Source: Duganella sp. Root1480D1 (GTDB lineage Bacteria; Pseudomonadota; Gammaproteobacteria; Burkholderiales; Burkholderiaceae_D). From it: 64,000 nucleotides of DNA. The stretch is taken from contig NZ_LMFZ01000034.1 of the NCBI RefSeq assembly GCF_001427305.1, forward strand, positions 104,084-168,083, given 5' to 3'. Made by a program: the position numbers and the translations under genes. Shown here in pieces: positions 1-8,076 of the stretch (position 1 is the stretch's first letter; each line of letters opens with the position of its first letter). The notes under the pieces were generated by a model, which saw only the letters and a list, made by a program, of their open reading frames with translations, was not told the origin of the DNA and did no database searches.

Positions 1-618
1 GCGCTGGTCGTGGGTGGCGATGATGAAGGTGGTGCCAAGGTCGCGATGCAGGCGCTCGACCAGTTCCAGCATCTGCTGCGCGGTCTTGCTGTCAAGGTTC
101 CCGGTGGGTTCGTCGGCAATCACCAGCTTGGGACGATTGACCAGGGCTCGCGCAATTGCCACGCGTTGCTGCTGGCCGCCGGACAATTGTGCCGGCGTGT
201 GGCCGAGGCGGTGTTCCATGCCGACCAGGGACAGGGCTTCGGCTGCAGCCTTGCGTCGTTCGTGCTTTGGCAGCGCGCGGGTAGCCAGGGCGAGTTCCAC
301 GTTCTCCTGCGCGGTCAGGGTTCCGACCAGGTTGAAGTTCTGGAATACGAAACCAAGCTTGCGGTTGCGGAAGGCGTCCAGTTCATGCTCCGGCAAGGCG
401 TCCAGCGCGGCGCCATCGAGGTGGATGCTGCCGCTGTCCGGCTGTTCGAAGCGCGCCAGCATGCCGAGCAAGGTGCTCTTGCCGCTGCCCGAAGGTCCGG
501 CAATCGCCACAACCGAGGGTTGCGCCACCCGGAAGGAAACGCCGTCCAGCGCGGCAATCCGCTCCTCGCCGCGACGGTAATGCTTGCTGACTTGCCGGAC
601 ATCGACGATGGCAGCCAT
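1..618 (-). CDS. ABC transporter ATP-binding protein, LolD/MacB type (partial)
   Basis: The ATG at 618 overlaps the stop of the upstream DUF2141 gene by one base (TGATG), and the frame runs off the left window edge, so 206 codons are visible. The protein is a cytoplasmic ABC ATPase: Walker A GPSGSGKS at residues 41-48, then the signature LSGGQQQR, Walker B LVIADEPTGNLDS and an H-loop ATHD. The DEPTGNLDS form and lack of fused membrane segments fit the LolD/MacB/FtsE-like group that works with FtsX-type permeases. A partner permease would lie to the left, outside the window. It is the last visible gene of the azole-peptide operon, so a role in export or self-protection is inferred from position only. 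Confidence 0.9.
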   Translation of the reverse strand, partial: MAAIVDVRQVSKHYRRGEERIAALDGVSFRVAQPSVVAIAGPSGSGKSTLLGMLARFEQPDSGSIHLDGAALDALPEHELDAFRNRKLGFVFQNFNLVGTLTAQENVELALATRALPKHERRKAAAEALSLVGMEHRLGHTPAQLSGGQQQRVAIARALVNRPKLVIADEPTGNLDSKTAQQMLELVERLHRDLGTTFIIATHDQR

Positions 619-1076
619 CAGTACACCATGTCCAGTGCGATGTCGTTGGTGCCGGGCTCGATGTCGATGCGCGCATCGTCAAACGTTGGCGGGCCATAGT
701 GACCGCGCGCGTTGCGGGAAAAGCCCCAGCCTTCCTGGGGCATGCCGTTGGCTGACTTGTCCAGCCTTCCGTTAAGGTTCTCGTCGTGGTAGACCATGAC
801 GGCATAGCTACCGGGTGTCACGCCGGGGAACTTCAGCACATTGCCTGCGATCGCTGGCTGCACCGCGAAGTATTGGCAGGCCTTCAGGAAGGAGTTCTTG
901 TTGCAGATGGCTCCCATCAGCGCGCCTTTCTGCCCTGCGATCCCGCCCAGGGTGACATTCACGGTTGCCGTGCCGGTTGCCGCCGGCTGGCGGACGCCGA
1001 AAGCATAAGCTGTGGCGGCCCCGGCAAGTGCCAGCAGCAATGCACCGGCGATCGTCCGCATGTTCGTCTTCTTCAA
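618..1076 (-). CDS. DUF2141 exported protein in the azole-peptide operon
   Basis: This is a secreted protein with the DUF2141 fold signature: motifs resembling AVMVYHDENLNGRLDK, then a Gly/Asn-rich GFSRNARG stretch near the C-terminus. I chose a TTG start at 1076 because an AAGGAG ribosome binding site sits 7 nt before it and it gives a basic signal-peptide start (KKTNMR, then a hydrophobic run ending ATAYA). The ATG at 1061 is the alternative and has poor spacing. It lies 13 nt after the ABC permease gene and overlaps the next ATPase gene by one base, so it is co-transcribed. DUF2141 proteins have no settled function. Their presence in an azole-peptide export operon is unusual, and a periplasmic binding role is only a guess. 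Confidence 0.85.
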   Translation of the reverse strand: MKKTNMRTIAGALLLALAGAATAYAFGVRQPAATGTATVNVTLGGIAGQKGALMGAICNKNSFLKACQYFAVQPAIAGNVLKFPGVTPGSYAVMVYHDENLNGRLDKSANGMPQEGWGFSRNARGHYGPPTFDDARIDIEPGTNDIALDMVY

Positions 1077-1089
1077 TCCAGAGCTCCTT

Positions 1090-2199
1090 TTAATGCAGGT
1101 CGCGCGGCGTCCAGCCGAAGCGGCGAACCGCCAGCACCAGGCAGGCACACATCATTGCGATCAATACAGCGATGCTGTAGGCGTCGCCCTTCCAGCTCAT
1201 GCTGCCGGTCAGCGCGTGGCGGATGCTGGCCATCATGGCATTGAGGGGCAGGTATTCGAGTGCGTCGCGCAGCAGCGGCGGCAAACCGCCCAACGGGATC
1301 ATCAGGTTACCGGAGAACAGCAGCGGGAAATACAGCAGGTTGCTGGCCATGGTGACGCCGGCCACGCTGCGGCTGAGCGCTGCCAGCAAGAGTCCCAGTG
1401 CCAGGAAGGCTGCGCAGCCCAGTGCCAGCATGCCGCTTGCGGCTGCAATGCCGCTTGCGCCGGCATGCACTTTCACGCCATACACGGCCCAGGCGACGGC
1501 AAACATGGCGGCGCTGGCCAGCACGATGACAACGAGGCGCGACAGGCACCAGGCCAGCACCACCACGCCAGTCGGCATTGGAAAGAGCTGGTACAGGCGG
1601 AACATGCCACCCTCGCGCGCGGCCACCAGCGGACCGGCGAAGCCCATCAGGCTGGTGGACAGGATGACCAGACCGGCCAGCCCGCTGACCAGGAACAGGC
1701 GGTAATCAAGCGCCCCGGCTGCCGGCGCAGGCGGCGCGGGCAGCACCACGCGCGGCTCGTCCTGCAAGCCGGCAAGGTTGTACGCATCGCTGAAGCCGCG
1801 CAGCATGCCGTAGCTGGCTTCCAGCGTGGGGCCGGCGCTTAGCGTGGTTTCGAGCTTCATCTCAGTGCTATGGCCAGCGCGTATGGCTTCGGCGAAGCCG
1901 GCCGGGATGGTGAGCTCCAGGTCTGGCTTGGCGCCAAGTGCCGGCGCGATGACGTGGAATTCGACGCTGTTTTGCAGGCGCAGGCCGCGTGCCAGCTCGC
2001 TGGCATAGCTTGCGCTCTCCGTGCTGCGGTCCATGTCGCGCACGACCAGTGTTACCGGGCCCAGTTTTGCTTCCTGCCCGAACAAGGCCATTTGCATCAT
2101 CAGCATCAGCAAGGGGAAGGCAAAGGTCCAGAACAGGGCCAGTCGGCCGCGCAGGAAAAGCGCCAGGTCGGCGCGCACCAGGTGCAGCAGCTTTTTCAT
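1090..2199 (-). CDS. ABC-2 type transporter permease
   Basis: A 369-residue inner-membrane protein with the ABC-2 permease layout: one N-terminal membrane segment (about residues 20-40), a long extracytoplasmic stretch (about 45-165), then five hydrophobic segments in the C-terminal half, the last near residues 340-358. Its start overlaps the stop of the peptidase-ATPase fusion gene by 4 nt, so it is almost certainly the partner of that ATPase. Together they would form an exporter for the mature azole peptide, as is usual in SagGHI-like loci. The substrate is inferred from operon context, not from the permease sequence. Confidence 0.88.
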   Translation of the reverse strand: MKKLLHLVRADLALFLRGRLALFWTFAFPLLMLMMQMALFGQEAKLGPVTLVVRDMDRSTESASYASELARGLRLQNSVEFHVIAPALGAKPDLELTIPAGFAEAIRAGHSTEMKLETTLSAGPTLEASYGMLRGFSDAYNLAGLQDEPRVVLPAPPAPAAGALDYRLFLVSGLAGLVILSTSLMGFAGPLVAAREGGMFRLYQLFPMPTGVVVLAWCLSRLVVIVLASAAMFAVAWAVYGVKVHAGASGIAAASGMLALGCAAFLALGLLLAALSRSVAGVTMASNLLYFPLLFSGNLMIPLGGLPPLLRDALEYLPLNAMMASIRHALTGSMSWKGDAYSIAVLIAMMCACLVLAVRRFGWTPRDLH

Positions 2200-4544
2200 G
2201 CGGCCCCTCCTTTGGTCAGGTCGGCCAGGAAGTCTTCGATGGTCGACGCTTCGAGGCTGAAGTTGGCGATCCCATGCTGGTCGATGAAGCGGCGGAATCC
2301 CGCATCGAAGCCTTGTGCGCCCTGGAGCTGCCAGCCGCCTGGCGTTGTTTCGCAGCGCAGCAGCGCGGGCAACGCGTGCATGGATTGTTCGGCCTCGCCG
2401 GACAGCTCCTGGCCGATGCGTGCTTTGAAGCGGCCCACCCGGCGCGACAGCAGTTCATCCAGCGAACCTCCGTCGACCAGCCTGCCTTTTTCCATGCAGA
2501 GAATGCGGTCCATCGCCAGCAGGTCGGCCGGAATGTGGGAAATTTGCAGCAAGGTGGTTGGCATGCCGGCCAGCAGCTCGCGCAAGGCGCGGGCGTGCCA
2601 TTCGTCAAGGCCCAGCGACGGTTCGTCGAGCAGCGCCAGCTCAGGCACGTGGGATAGTGCCAGCCAGAGCATGACGCGCTGCTTCTGGCCGCGCGACAGT
2701 TGTTGCCAGAGCTTGGTGCGCAGCTCTTCCATGCCGAGCGCGCGCGTCACTGCCGGCTCCGTGCGGGCGTAGATCGTTTCGTGCATCGTCATGACTTCGC
2801 TGACGCGCATCTGCCCAGGCAGGTCGGCGCTTTGCAACAGGCCGCCCAGTTTCTGCCTTACTTCAGGGTTGCCCGGGTCGCCGATTGCCAGCTGGATCTT
2901 GCCACTGCCTGGGGCACGCAGGCCGAGAAGGGTCTCCAGCAAGATGGTTTTGCCGCTTCCGTTGGGGCCGACCACGGCGACGCGTTCGCCCTTGCGCAGG
3001 GCCAGCTCGCCTGGCTTCAGCGTGAAACCGGATGGGAGGCGCAACTCGATGCCGAGCGCTTCGAGGGCGACGGGCGCAGGCGTTTCACCGGACGGCGCGG
3101 CGGAGGCGGTGTCCACCAACACCGGCCCGGGTGCCGAAGGAGCAATCGCCAGCACTGCGTCACCGGGATCGATGTCGTTATCGAGCAGCATTTCGCGGGC
3201 ATGGGCGCGGTACAGTGGGTGCCCCATCGCTTCCCGCAACATGCCGGCGCCGCGGTCGCGGTCACCACCGTAATTGGGCGGTGCGTGCAGCAGCAGCGAG
3301 GCGTGGTGGATCAGCAGGTCCGGGTCGCCGGCGATCAGTTCCTGCGCTTTGCCGAATGCGTGCAAGGCGTTCTGGCCTGCCGTGGCGACCTTGATGATAT
3401 TGGGCTGCGCGAGCAGGATGGCGAGTATCGCGCGCACGCCGCGCCAGAGCCATTGGCGGCCGGCTGGCAGGATGTCGGCGGCCTTCAGCAAGGCGTCGAT
3501 GCCGGACTCTTGCTCAGGCGGCAGCTTGGCGCCGCTGTGGACGTGGAGCAGCGCCTGGTTCAGGCGGGCACTGAGCAAAGCGTCCAGCAAGGAGGGTTGC
3601 GTGTGGAATGGCTCCGCCTCGATCAGTGCAATGGCGGCCGAGAGATCTTCGGCGCGCTTGCTGCTCCACGCGCTGAAGATCGCTTGCTGTGATTGCGCGA
3701 CCAGCACGCCATAGTCGGAGTCGGAGCCGATGGCGTCGCCTTGCGCATCCGCCGCGGCGATCGGGATGCCGCTAGCCTGCCCTGCCAGCTCGGCGATCTG
3801 GGCGTCGCTGGCCGCGCGCGAGACGGCACGGAACAGCGAAACAAGCGCTTGCGTGCCGCCACGCGCATCGACCGCTTCAAGCAGGTCGGCGCCGACGCGG
3901 CAAGCAGCGCGGTAAGCATCAATGCCCGCGCCAGCCGATGCGCCGAACATGGCATCGCCGTCGCGGGACAACATGGTGCGCAACGGTGGCGCAAGCTCCG
4001 GCCGCCGGGGCAACGGCGTAGCGCCGCCAAACCGATTGGCAAACAACTGGGCCAACCCTTCATCCAGCAAGCGCACGCCGCAGGTCAGGAAGCAATGCGC
4101 AACCTCATGGAACACAACCGCGCGAAGGCCGTCGGAATAGCCTTCCGACCGGGTCGAGAGCCGCACCATGGCCAGGCCTGGCAAGCTCTCCATCGTCAAA
4201 TGCATGTCGCGTTCCGAAGGCACGCATTGCAGCAGGATGCACGGCGTCGGCAGACCCAGGAAAGCGGCGCAAGCGACTACCGCCTCCTCGAAATTGCGCA
4301 GCAGCGCAGGCGGCAATTCTTCTCCACCCAGCACATGGACGCTGCCGCAAGAACGCCACGCGCGCCGCCCGGCCAACATATCCTGCAGGATCGGATAGGC
4401 ATGGAAGCGCCCGCGCAGCGCGAACAGGCGCTCCAGTGCCTGCGCCGCGCCGTCGCTATCGCCCGCCGCGGCCAGGCGCAGCACTGCAACCGCCGCATCG
4501 CGCAGCCACAACTCGCTATCCTGCCAGCCCGGCGCGTCGTTCAT
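2196..4544 (-). CDS. zinc-peptidase-like domain fused to ABC transporter ATPase
   Basis: A 782-residue fusion. The N-terminal part carries a gluzincin-type motif: HEVAH at residues 146-150 and a candidate third ligand E162 in LLDEGLA, as in peptidase-MA-like proteins. A middle region of about residues 280-460 is alpha-helical and TPR-like by eye. The C-terminal part (about 495-700) is a full ABC ATPase: Walker A GPNGSGKT 526-533, signature LSRGQKQR from 616, Walker B LALLDEP 636-642, H-loop H670. It overlaps both neighbours (SagB-type gene and permease) by 4 nt. The ATPase should energise the permease. The peptidase-like part is a good candidate for removing the precursor leader during export, by analogy with peptidase-containing exporters, though those use cysteine C39 domains. 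No signal peptide is visible, so the domain should be cytoplasmic. The peptidase role is inference. Confidence 0.85.
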   Translation of the reverse strand: MNDAPGWQDSELWLRDAAVAVLRLAAAGDSDGAAQALERLFALRGRFHAYPILQDMLAGRRAWRSCGSVHVLGGEELPPALLRNFEEAVVACAAFLGLPTPCILLQCVPSERDMHLTMESLPGLAMVRLSTRSEGYSDGLRAVVFHEVAHCFLTCGVRLLDEGLAQLFANRFGGATPLPRRPELAPPLRTMLSRDGDAMFGASAGAGIDAYRAACRVGADLLEAVDARGGTQALVSLFRAVSRAASDAQIAELAGQASGIPIAAADAQGDAIGSDSDYGVLVAQSQQAIFSAWSSKRAEDLSAAIALIEAEPFHTQPSLLDALLSARLNQALLHVHSGAKLPPEQESGIDALLKAADILPAGRQWLWRGVRAILAILLAQPNIIKVATAGQNALHAFGKAQELIAGDPDLLIHHASLLLHAPPNYGGDRDRGAGMLREAMGHPLYRAHAREMLLDNDIDPGDAVLAIAPSAPGPVLVDTASAAPSGETPAPVALEALGIELRLPSGFTLKPGELALRKGERVAVVGPNGSGKTILLETLLGLRAPGSGKIQLAIGDPGNPEVRQKLGGLLQSADLPGQMRVSEVMTMHETIYARTEPAVTRALGMEELRTKLWQQLSRGQKQRVMLWLALSHVPELALLDEPSLGLDEWHARALRELLAGMPTTLLQISHIPADLLAMDRILCMEKGRLVDGGSLDELLSRRVGRFKARIGQELSGEAEQSMHALPALLRCETTPGGWQLQGAQGFDAGFRRFIDQHGIANFSLEASTIEDFLADLTKGGAA

Positions 4545-5398
4545 TCGTCCTCGCTGGCAACAGGTGCAGGCGGCGTTTCGCGGCCGAGCAGCATGACGGA
4601 TGCCACGGTCTCCGTCACGCCGTCGATATCCAGCAAGGCCGCCAACTCATCATCGTAATAGGCGCCATAGACCAGGGAGCCAAGCCCCAGGCCTTGCGCG
4701 GCGAGACACAGGTTCTGCGAAGCGTGTCCCGCCTCCAGCATCGACATGCGGTAGCCACGCGCTCCGTATTTGGCGGTGGCGCGCTGTGGAACGCTGGTCA
4801 TCACGCACACAACTGGTGCCTTGACGCCGGACTCACCCGACTTCACTTCCGCGCTGCCGAAAGCATCGCCGTGCTGCGGCTTCAACATGCGCAACAGGTG
4901 GTTGCGGGCGTCGTAATGCGCGATGCAAGGCTTGATGCCTTCCACCTCGTTGAGAAAGAAATAGAATTCGGTCGGATACAAGCCCCCGGGCGACGGGTAA
5001 GAACGGAACGCCAGTTTCACGTGCGGCGCGATATCGCTCTTCGCCATGCGGCGCACGCGCAGCGCATGGTGCAGGAGGCTGGAGAGCTCCTGCAGCGTCA
5101 TGGCGCCGACAAAGGCGCGCGCGCTCTTGCGCAGCTCCAGCGCTTGCGCCAGTTCGCCCAGCGCCAGCACCGGCTCCGGCAGCTCGATCACAGGGCAGGA
5201 TGGGAAAGCGTTGTAGCCTGCCGCACCGCGCGCGATATAAGCCGGATGGCGCAGGAAGCGCACGATGTTCTTCACCTGCCCCATCAAGGTGGCGCGGTGG
5301 AACTTGGTCTGCTCGTGCAGGATCTCGGCCGGATCGTCGATATCGAACTGGCCCGCCATGGCCTGCGGCGGCAGCAACTCCTGAAGTGTCTTGGTCAT
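4541..5398 (-). CDS. SagB/McbC-type azoline dehydrogenase
   Basis: A 285-residue FMN-dependent nitroreductase-fold protein. The flavin-binding RKSARAF lies at residues 90-96, followed by the family hallmark SPGGLYPTEFYFF (about 136-148) and a C-terminal half with GHASQNLCLAAQGLGLG. In TOMM pathways this enzyme oxidises thiazolines and oxazolines made by the YcaO enzyme to aromatic thiazoles and oxazoles. It overlaps the YcaO gene upstream and the fusion gene downstream by 4 nt each, so the three should be made together. Length and motifs fit the SagB/ThcOx family. Assignment to azole formation rests on the family and on the adjacent YcaO and Cys-rich precursor. Confidence 0.92.
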   Translation of the reverse strand: MTKTLQELLPPQAMAGQFDIDDPAEILHEQTKFHRATLMGQVKNIVRFLRHPAYIARGAAGYNAFPSCPVIELPEPVLALGELAQALELRKSARAFVGAMTLQELSSLLHHALRVRRMAKSDIAPHVKLAFRSYPSPGGLYPTEFYFFLNEVEGIKPCIAHYDARNHLLRMLKPQHGDAFGSAEVKSGESGVKAPVVCVMTSVPQRATAKYGARGYRMSMLEAGHASQNLCLAAQGLGLGSLVYGAYYDDELAALLDIDGVTETVASVMLLGRETPPAPVASEDE

Positions 5399-6723
5399 GG
5401 GAACGGATGCGGTTCGAGGTTAGGTTCAGGCACGCCCGGCAGGCCCCAGTGCGCGGCGATGGCGCGCAGGCGGCGCTCGTCGCGGCTCACCAGGCCGTCG
5501 CCGAACAGCAGCGGATGCAGGCCGGGAATGAACGCGCGCAGCACGCAAAAGCCCAGGCTTGCCACGTCGGCCGAGGTCACGTCAACTGCGAGGGCGCGCA
5601 GGCCCATGACCTTCAGTCGCGCCAGCAAATCCCCCATGCCGGCCAATTGGCGCAGCGACGGATCGTCCGACGACACCATGGCCTCGCTCGTGAACAGGAA
5701 GTCCATCGCGCCCTGGCGCGAACGGTCCAGGAAATAGGCGAAGTGGTCGCCCGGATTGCGGATGGCCGACTGCTCCGGCAGCGGCGTGCCGGCCGCCAGG
5801 ATCGAGCTGCCCCACACGTAACCGTGGAAGGCTTCCACCACAGCCTTGTTAATGGCGGTTGCTACGTCGAGGTGCGCGCTGGCGCCGAGCGACATGGTGC
5901 CGTCGTTGCGGCTGCGCGCAAGGCACAGCACCACCGGCATGCCGACATCGGTGGTGATATCCCACAGGTGCACCTCCAGGCTTGGGTGCGCCAACTGGCG
6001 GCGCACGCCGGGCAACAGACGTTCCATGGTCGACGGCGCAACCGCCAGCTTGCGCGGCGCATATTTCATCTGCCACATGGCGGCGAAGGCATCGCGCTCG
6101 ATCACTTCGGCCAGGCCGCTCAGCAGCGCCCTGCCCTCGTCCATGCCGGTCGCCAGGCCGGTCGAGGAAGACTGCATCACGATCTCGCGCTTGTCCTTGA
6201 CCTGCATGCCAAGGTAGACCATCTGCGCCGGCACATAGGTTTCGCGCGACGGATCCATCAGGTCGGCGGCAGGCGCCCAGGCGCGCACCACGGCGCTGTC
6301 GTCGGCCGCGTATTCAAAGCCTTCCCCGTATTGCTGCGGTGCGAACAGCACGAACTGGCCCGGACCGACCGCCGCATCGCCCAGCGCATCCTGCGAGGCA
6401 TACAGCACCTGGTCATCGAAGTGCGCAGCGGCCGCATAGCGCTCCACCGCCTCGCCGAACGCCGCCCACATGGCTGAAGTACGGTCGAAGGCAGCGCCGG
6501 AACCAGCCAGGCTCGCGCGGTCGGTATTCGGGTTGTTGGCTTTGCCGCGCGCCGGGTCGATCATCATGCTCTTGATGTCCACCATCAGGGCATTGAAGAC
6601 GAACAGGCCGCGCGCGTCGGGGTGTTCGGTTTCTTCCAGCAGCGACGTGATGATGCCGTGGCGGCGGTGCACCAGGGCGTCATGTACCAGGGCCAGTTGG
6701 CCCGCATCGGACAAACGCTCCAT
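5395..6723 (-). CDS. YcaO-domain azoline cyclodehydratase
   Basis: A 442-residue YcaO protein, which uses ATP to activate peptide backbone amides so that Cys, Ser or Thr side chains cyclise to azolines. Visible features are the GSGAAFD segment followed by FGEAVERY (residues 89-96), the second acidic motif GLAEVIERDAF (203-213), and a C-terminal PHPFP (438-442) matching the PxPxP tail typical of azole-forming YcaO enzymes. It starts 3 nt after the stop of the leader-binding gene and overlaps the SagB-type gene by 4 nt. The separate E1-like partner upstream means this is a split cyclodehydratase rather than a fused C-D protein. Confidence 0.93.
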   Translation of the reverse strand: MERLSDAGQLALVHDALVHRRHGIITSLLEETEHPDARGLFVFNALMVDIKSMMIDPARGKANNPNTDRASLAGSGAAFDRTSAMWAAFGEAVERYAAAAHFDDQVLYASQDALGDAAVGPGQFVLFAPQQYGEGFEYAADDSAVVRAWAPAADLMDPSRETYVPAQMVYLGMQVKDKREIVMQSSSTGLATGMDEGRALLSGLAEVIERDAFAAMWQMKYAPRKLAVAPSTMERLLPGVRRQLAHPSLEVHLWDITTDVGMPVVLCLARSRNDGTMSLGASAHLDVATAINKAVVEAFHGYVWGSSILAAGTPLPEQSAIRNPGDHFAYFLDRSRQGAMDFLFTSEAMVSSDDPSLRQLAGMGDLLARLKVMGLRALAVDVTSADVASLGFCVLRAFIPGLHPLLFGDGLVSRDERRLRAIAAHWGLPGVPEPNLEPHPFP

Positions 6724-6726
6724 GGC

Positions 6727-7701
6727 TCAGGCCCGACGGCGCAACAGCGCCTGCTGGAATACGCTGCCCACCGGGCGTTCGGTGCTGGCAGTGCCGCACA
6801 CCTGGCACCGCGGCAGGCGCAGCACGCGCGAACGCACGATTTCGCCGCTGGCACTGTCGATTTCACTGAACACGCTCTGCTGCAAGCCCTCCAGCGTGCC
6901 GGCCAGGAATTGCAGCGCCACGCGCGAAGCTTCGGCCACGCCGAACTGCACGGCCAGGCGGCTGGGCAGCGGGTGGTACAGGATATTCTCGGACTGGCTG
7001 CGCATATCGAATTCCGCCACGAACTTGCGGGTCGAGCGCACGCGGTGGAAGTAGCATTCGTAGCAGCCGGTGGCCTTCGGCAGCACCAGCGGGCCGCAAT
7101 GCACGGTGTTCCAGTCGATGCCGACAAACAGCGCCGGCCATCCGGCGGCAACCGCCTTGGCATTCATGGCGCGGAACAGCGCGATATCGTCGAAGTCGGA
7201 CGCCACCAGCAGCAGCGCGCGGCGTTCGCCCTTGTCGGGCAAGGGGCCGTCGCGCACCACGCGCTCGACCTGCACACCAAGTTCGGTCAGCGAAGCGGCC
7301 AGCGCATCGGCGCAGGAACCGGTGCCGGCCAGCGCCAGCACCCAGTTGGACTTGTCGTACTGCGGCCGCTGGGCTGGGCCGGACATGCCGTCCTGCTCGC
7401 GCCGATGCTGCAGGTGATGGAAGGTAGCGTCGCCGCCGGTGCGCCCGTTATGCTTCAGCAGTACGCGCGCGTCGACCAGCGCATTGACGGCCGCTTCCAC
7501 CGCCTCGGGCGGGAAGCTCTCGGCGCGCGCGTCGAGCAGTTGTTTCAGCGTGACGCCATGCGCGGCGTCCGCCAGGATGCTTTTCAGGATGCCGACCCGG
7601 TCTTCCACCGTAAAACGGCGGCCGACGACGGAAATGGCAATCTTGTCTTCGCCCAGCGTGGTTACTTCGGCCAGCGGCGAAATGTACAGGGACTCACTCA
7701 T
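6727..7701 (-). CDS. TOMM leader-binding E1-like (ocin-ThiF-like) protein
   Basis: Partner protein that should bind the precursor leader and present it to the YcaO enzyme. The N-terminal 90 residues look like a small winged-helix recognition element, as in other TOMM C-proteins. The rest is an E1/ThiF-like domain with two CxxC pairs, CYEC (residues 217/220 counted from an upstream TTG) and CQVC (303/306), which would bind structural zinc. I prefer the ATG at 7701 over the in-frame TTG at 7713; neither has a strong ribosome binding site, which may reflect dependence on the upstream precursor message. It lies about 80 nt after the precursor gene and 3 nt before the YcaO gene. Confidence 0.9.
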   Translation of the reverse strand: MSESLYISPLAEVTTLGEDKIAISVVGRRFTVEDRVGILKSILADAAHGVTLKQLLDARAESFPPEAVEAAVNALVDARVLLKHNGRTGGDATFHHLQHRREQDGMSGPAQRPQYDKSNWVLALAGTGSCADALAASLTELGVQVERVVRDGPLPDKGERRALLLVASDFDDIALFRAMNAKAVAAGWPALFVGIDWNTVHCGPLVLPKATGCYECYFHRVRSTRKFVAEFDMRSQSENILYHPLPSRLAVQFGVAEASRVALQFLAGTLEGLQQSVFSEIDSASGEIVRSRVLRLPRCQVCGTASTERPVGSVFQQALLRRRA

Positions 7702-7732
7702 TCTCTTAACCAATCTCAGAAAAATGGCGTGG

Positions 7733-7767
7733 CACCGGCACCGGTGCGTAAGGCAACGGCGCCGGTG
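7733..7767 (-). promoter_or_regulatory. inverted repeat between precursor and modification genes
   Basis: CACCGGC (7733-7739) and GCCGGTG (7761-7767) are perfect 7-bp inverted arms with a 21-nt loop, in the gap after the precursor stop. There is no T-run, so it is not a classical terminator. A partial terminator or mRNA-stabilising hairpin here is common in RiPP operons and would keep precursor mRNA more abundant than enzyme mRNA. The role is inferred. Confidence 0.45.
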
Positions 7768-7782
7768 TCCGGACTTAACCGT

Positions 7783-7920
7783 TTAGCAGCAGCAAGAGCA
7801 GGAGCAGGTGCAGCAGGAGACGCTCACGTCGGCCAGGGCGCCGCTCATGTCGTCCATCAGGTATTCCGGCTCGGTGGAGTCGGTGATCTGGATGTGGGTG
7901 GTTTCAATCAGAATGGTCAT
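7783..7920 (-). CDS. azole-modified peptide precursor (45 aa, Cys-rich core)
   Basis: The ATG at 7920 is preceded by AAGGA at good spacing (AAGGAAGCAGAA then ATG), and the frame closes with TAA at 7783-7785, giving 45 residues. Residues 1-34 form an acidic, Cys-free leader beginning MTILIETTHIQITD. The C-terminal 13 residues are SVSCCTCSCSCCC, with seven Cys, four Ser and one Thr, and the protein ends on Cys45. This split of a Cys-free leader and a heterocyclisable tail is the signature of TOMM/thiopeptide-type precursors. The core recalls thiopeptide cores such as thiocillin's, but no LanB-like dehydratase or cycloaddition enzyme lies in the window, so a linear polyazole is more likely. The gene lies directly upstream of the E1-like/YcaO/SagB genes on the same strand. 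The natural cut site is not evident. Confidence 0.9.
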   Translation of the reverse strand: MTILIETTHIQITDSTEPEYLMDDMSGALADVSVSCCTCSCSCCC

Positions 7921-7952
7921 TTCTCTGCTTCCTTTTGAGTTTTTAAGAGAAT

Positions 7953-8010
7953 GGCCGTGCCATATGCGAAACCAGCATATGCAAATGCGGATTTCGCATT
8001 GGGCACGACC
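7953..8010 (-). promoter_or_regulatory. long inverted repeat upstream of the precursor gene
   Basis: Two 19-base arms (7953-7971 and 7992-8010) are inverted copies matching at 16 of 19 positions, separated by 20 nt that contain a further palindrome GCATATGC. It ends 32 nt before the precursor ATG, after the methyltransferase stop. No T-run follows on either strand, so a simple terminator is unlikely. It could be an operator for an unlinked regulator or a folded 5' leader controlling precursor translation. A weak sigma-70-like pair (TTGGAA, 16 nt, TGTAGT) lies just upstream in the AT-rich stretch 8020-8076. Confidence 0.55.
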
Positions 8011-8076
8011 GCTCAGGAAGGTAGCATGAAACTAAACTACAACTAGTAGAAGAAACATTCCAAAAATATTAACTTT

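Noticed and set aside
7972..7991. CRISPR-like or riboswitch element upstream of the precursor
   Set aside because: There is a single inverted repeat, with no repeated units with spacers and no recognisable riboswitch core.
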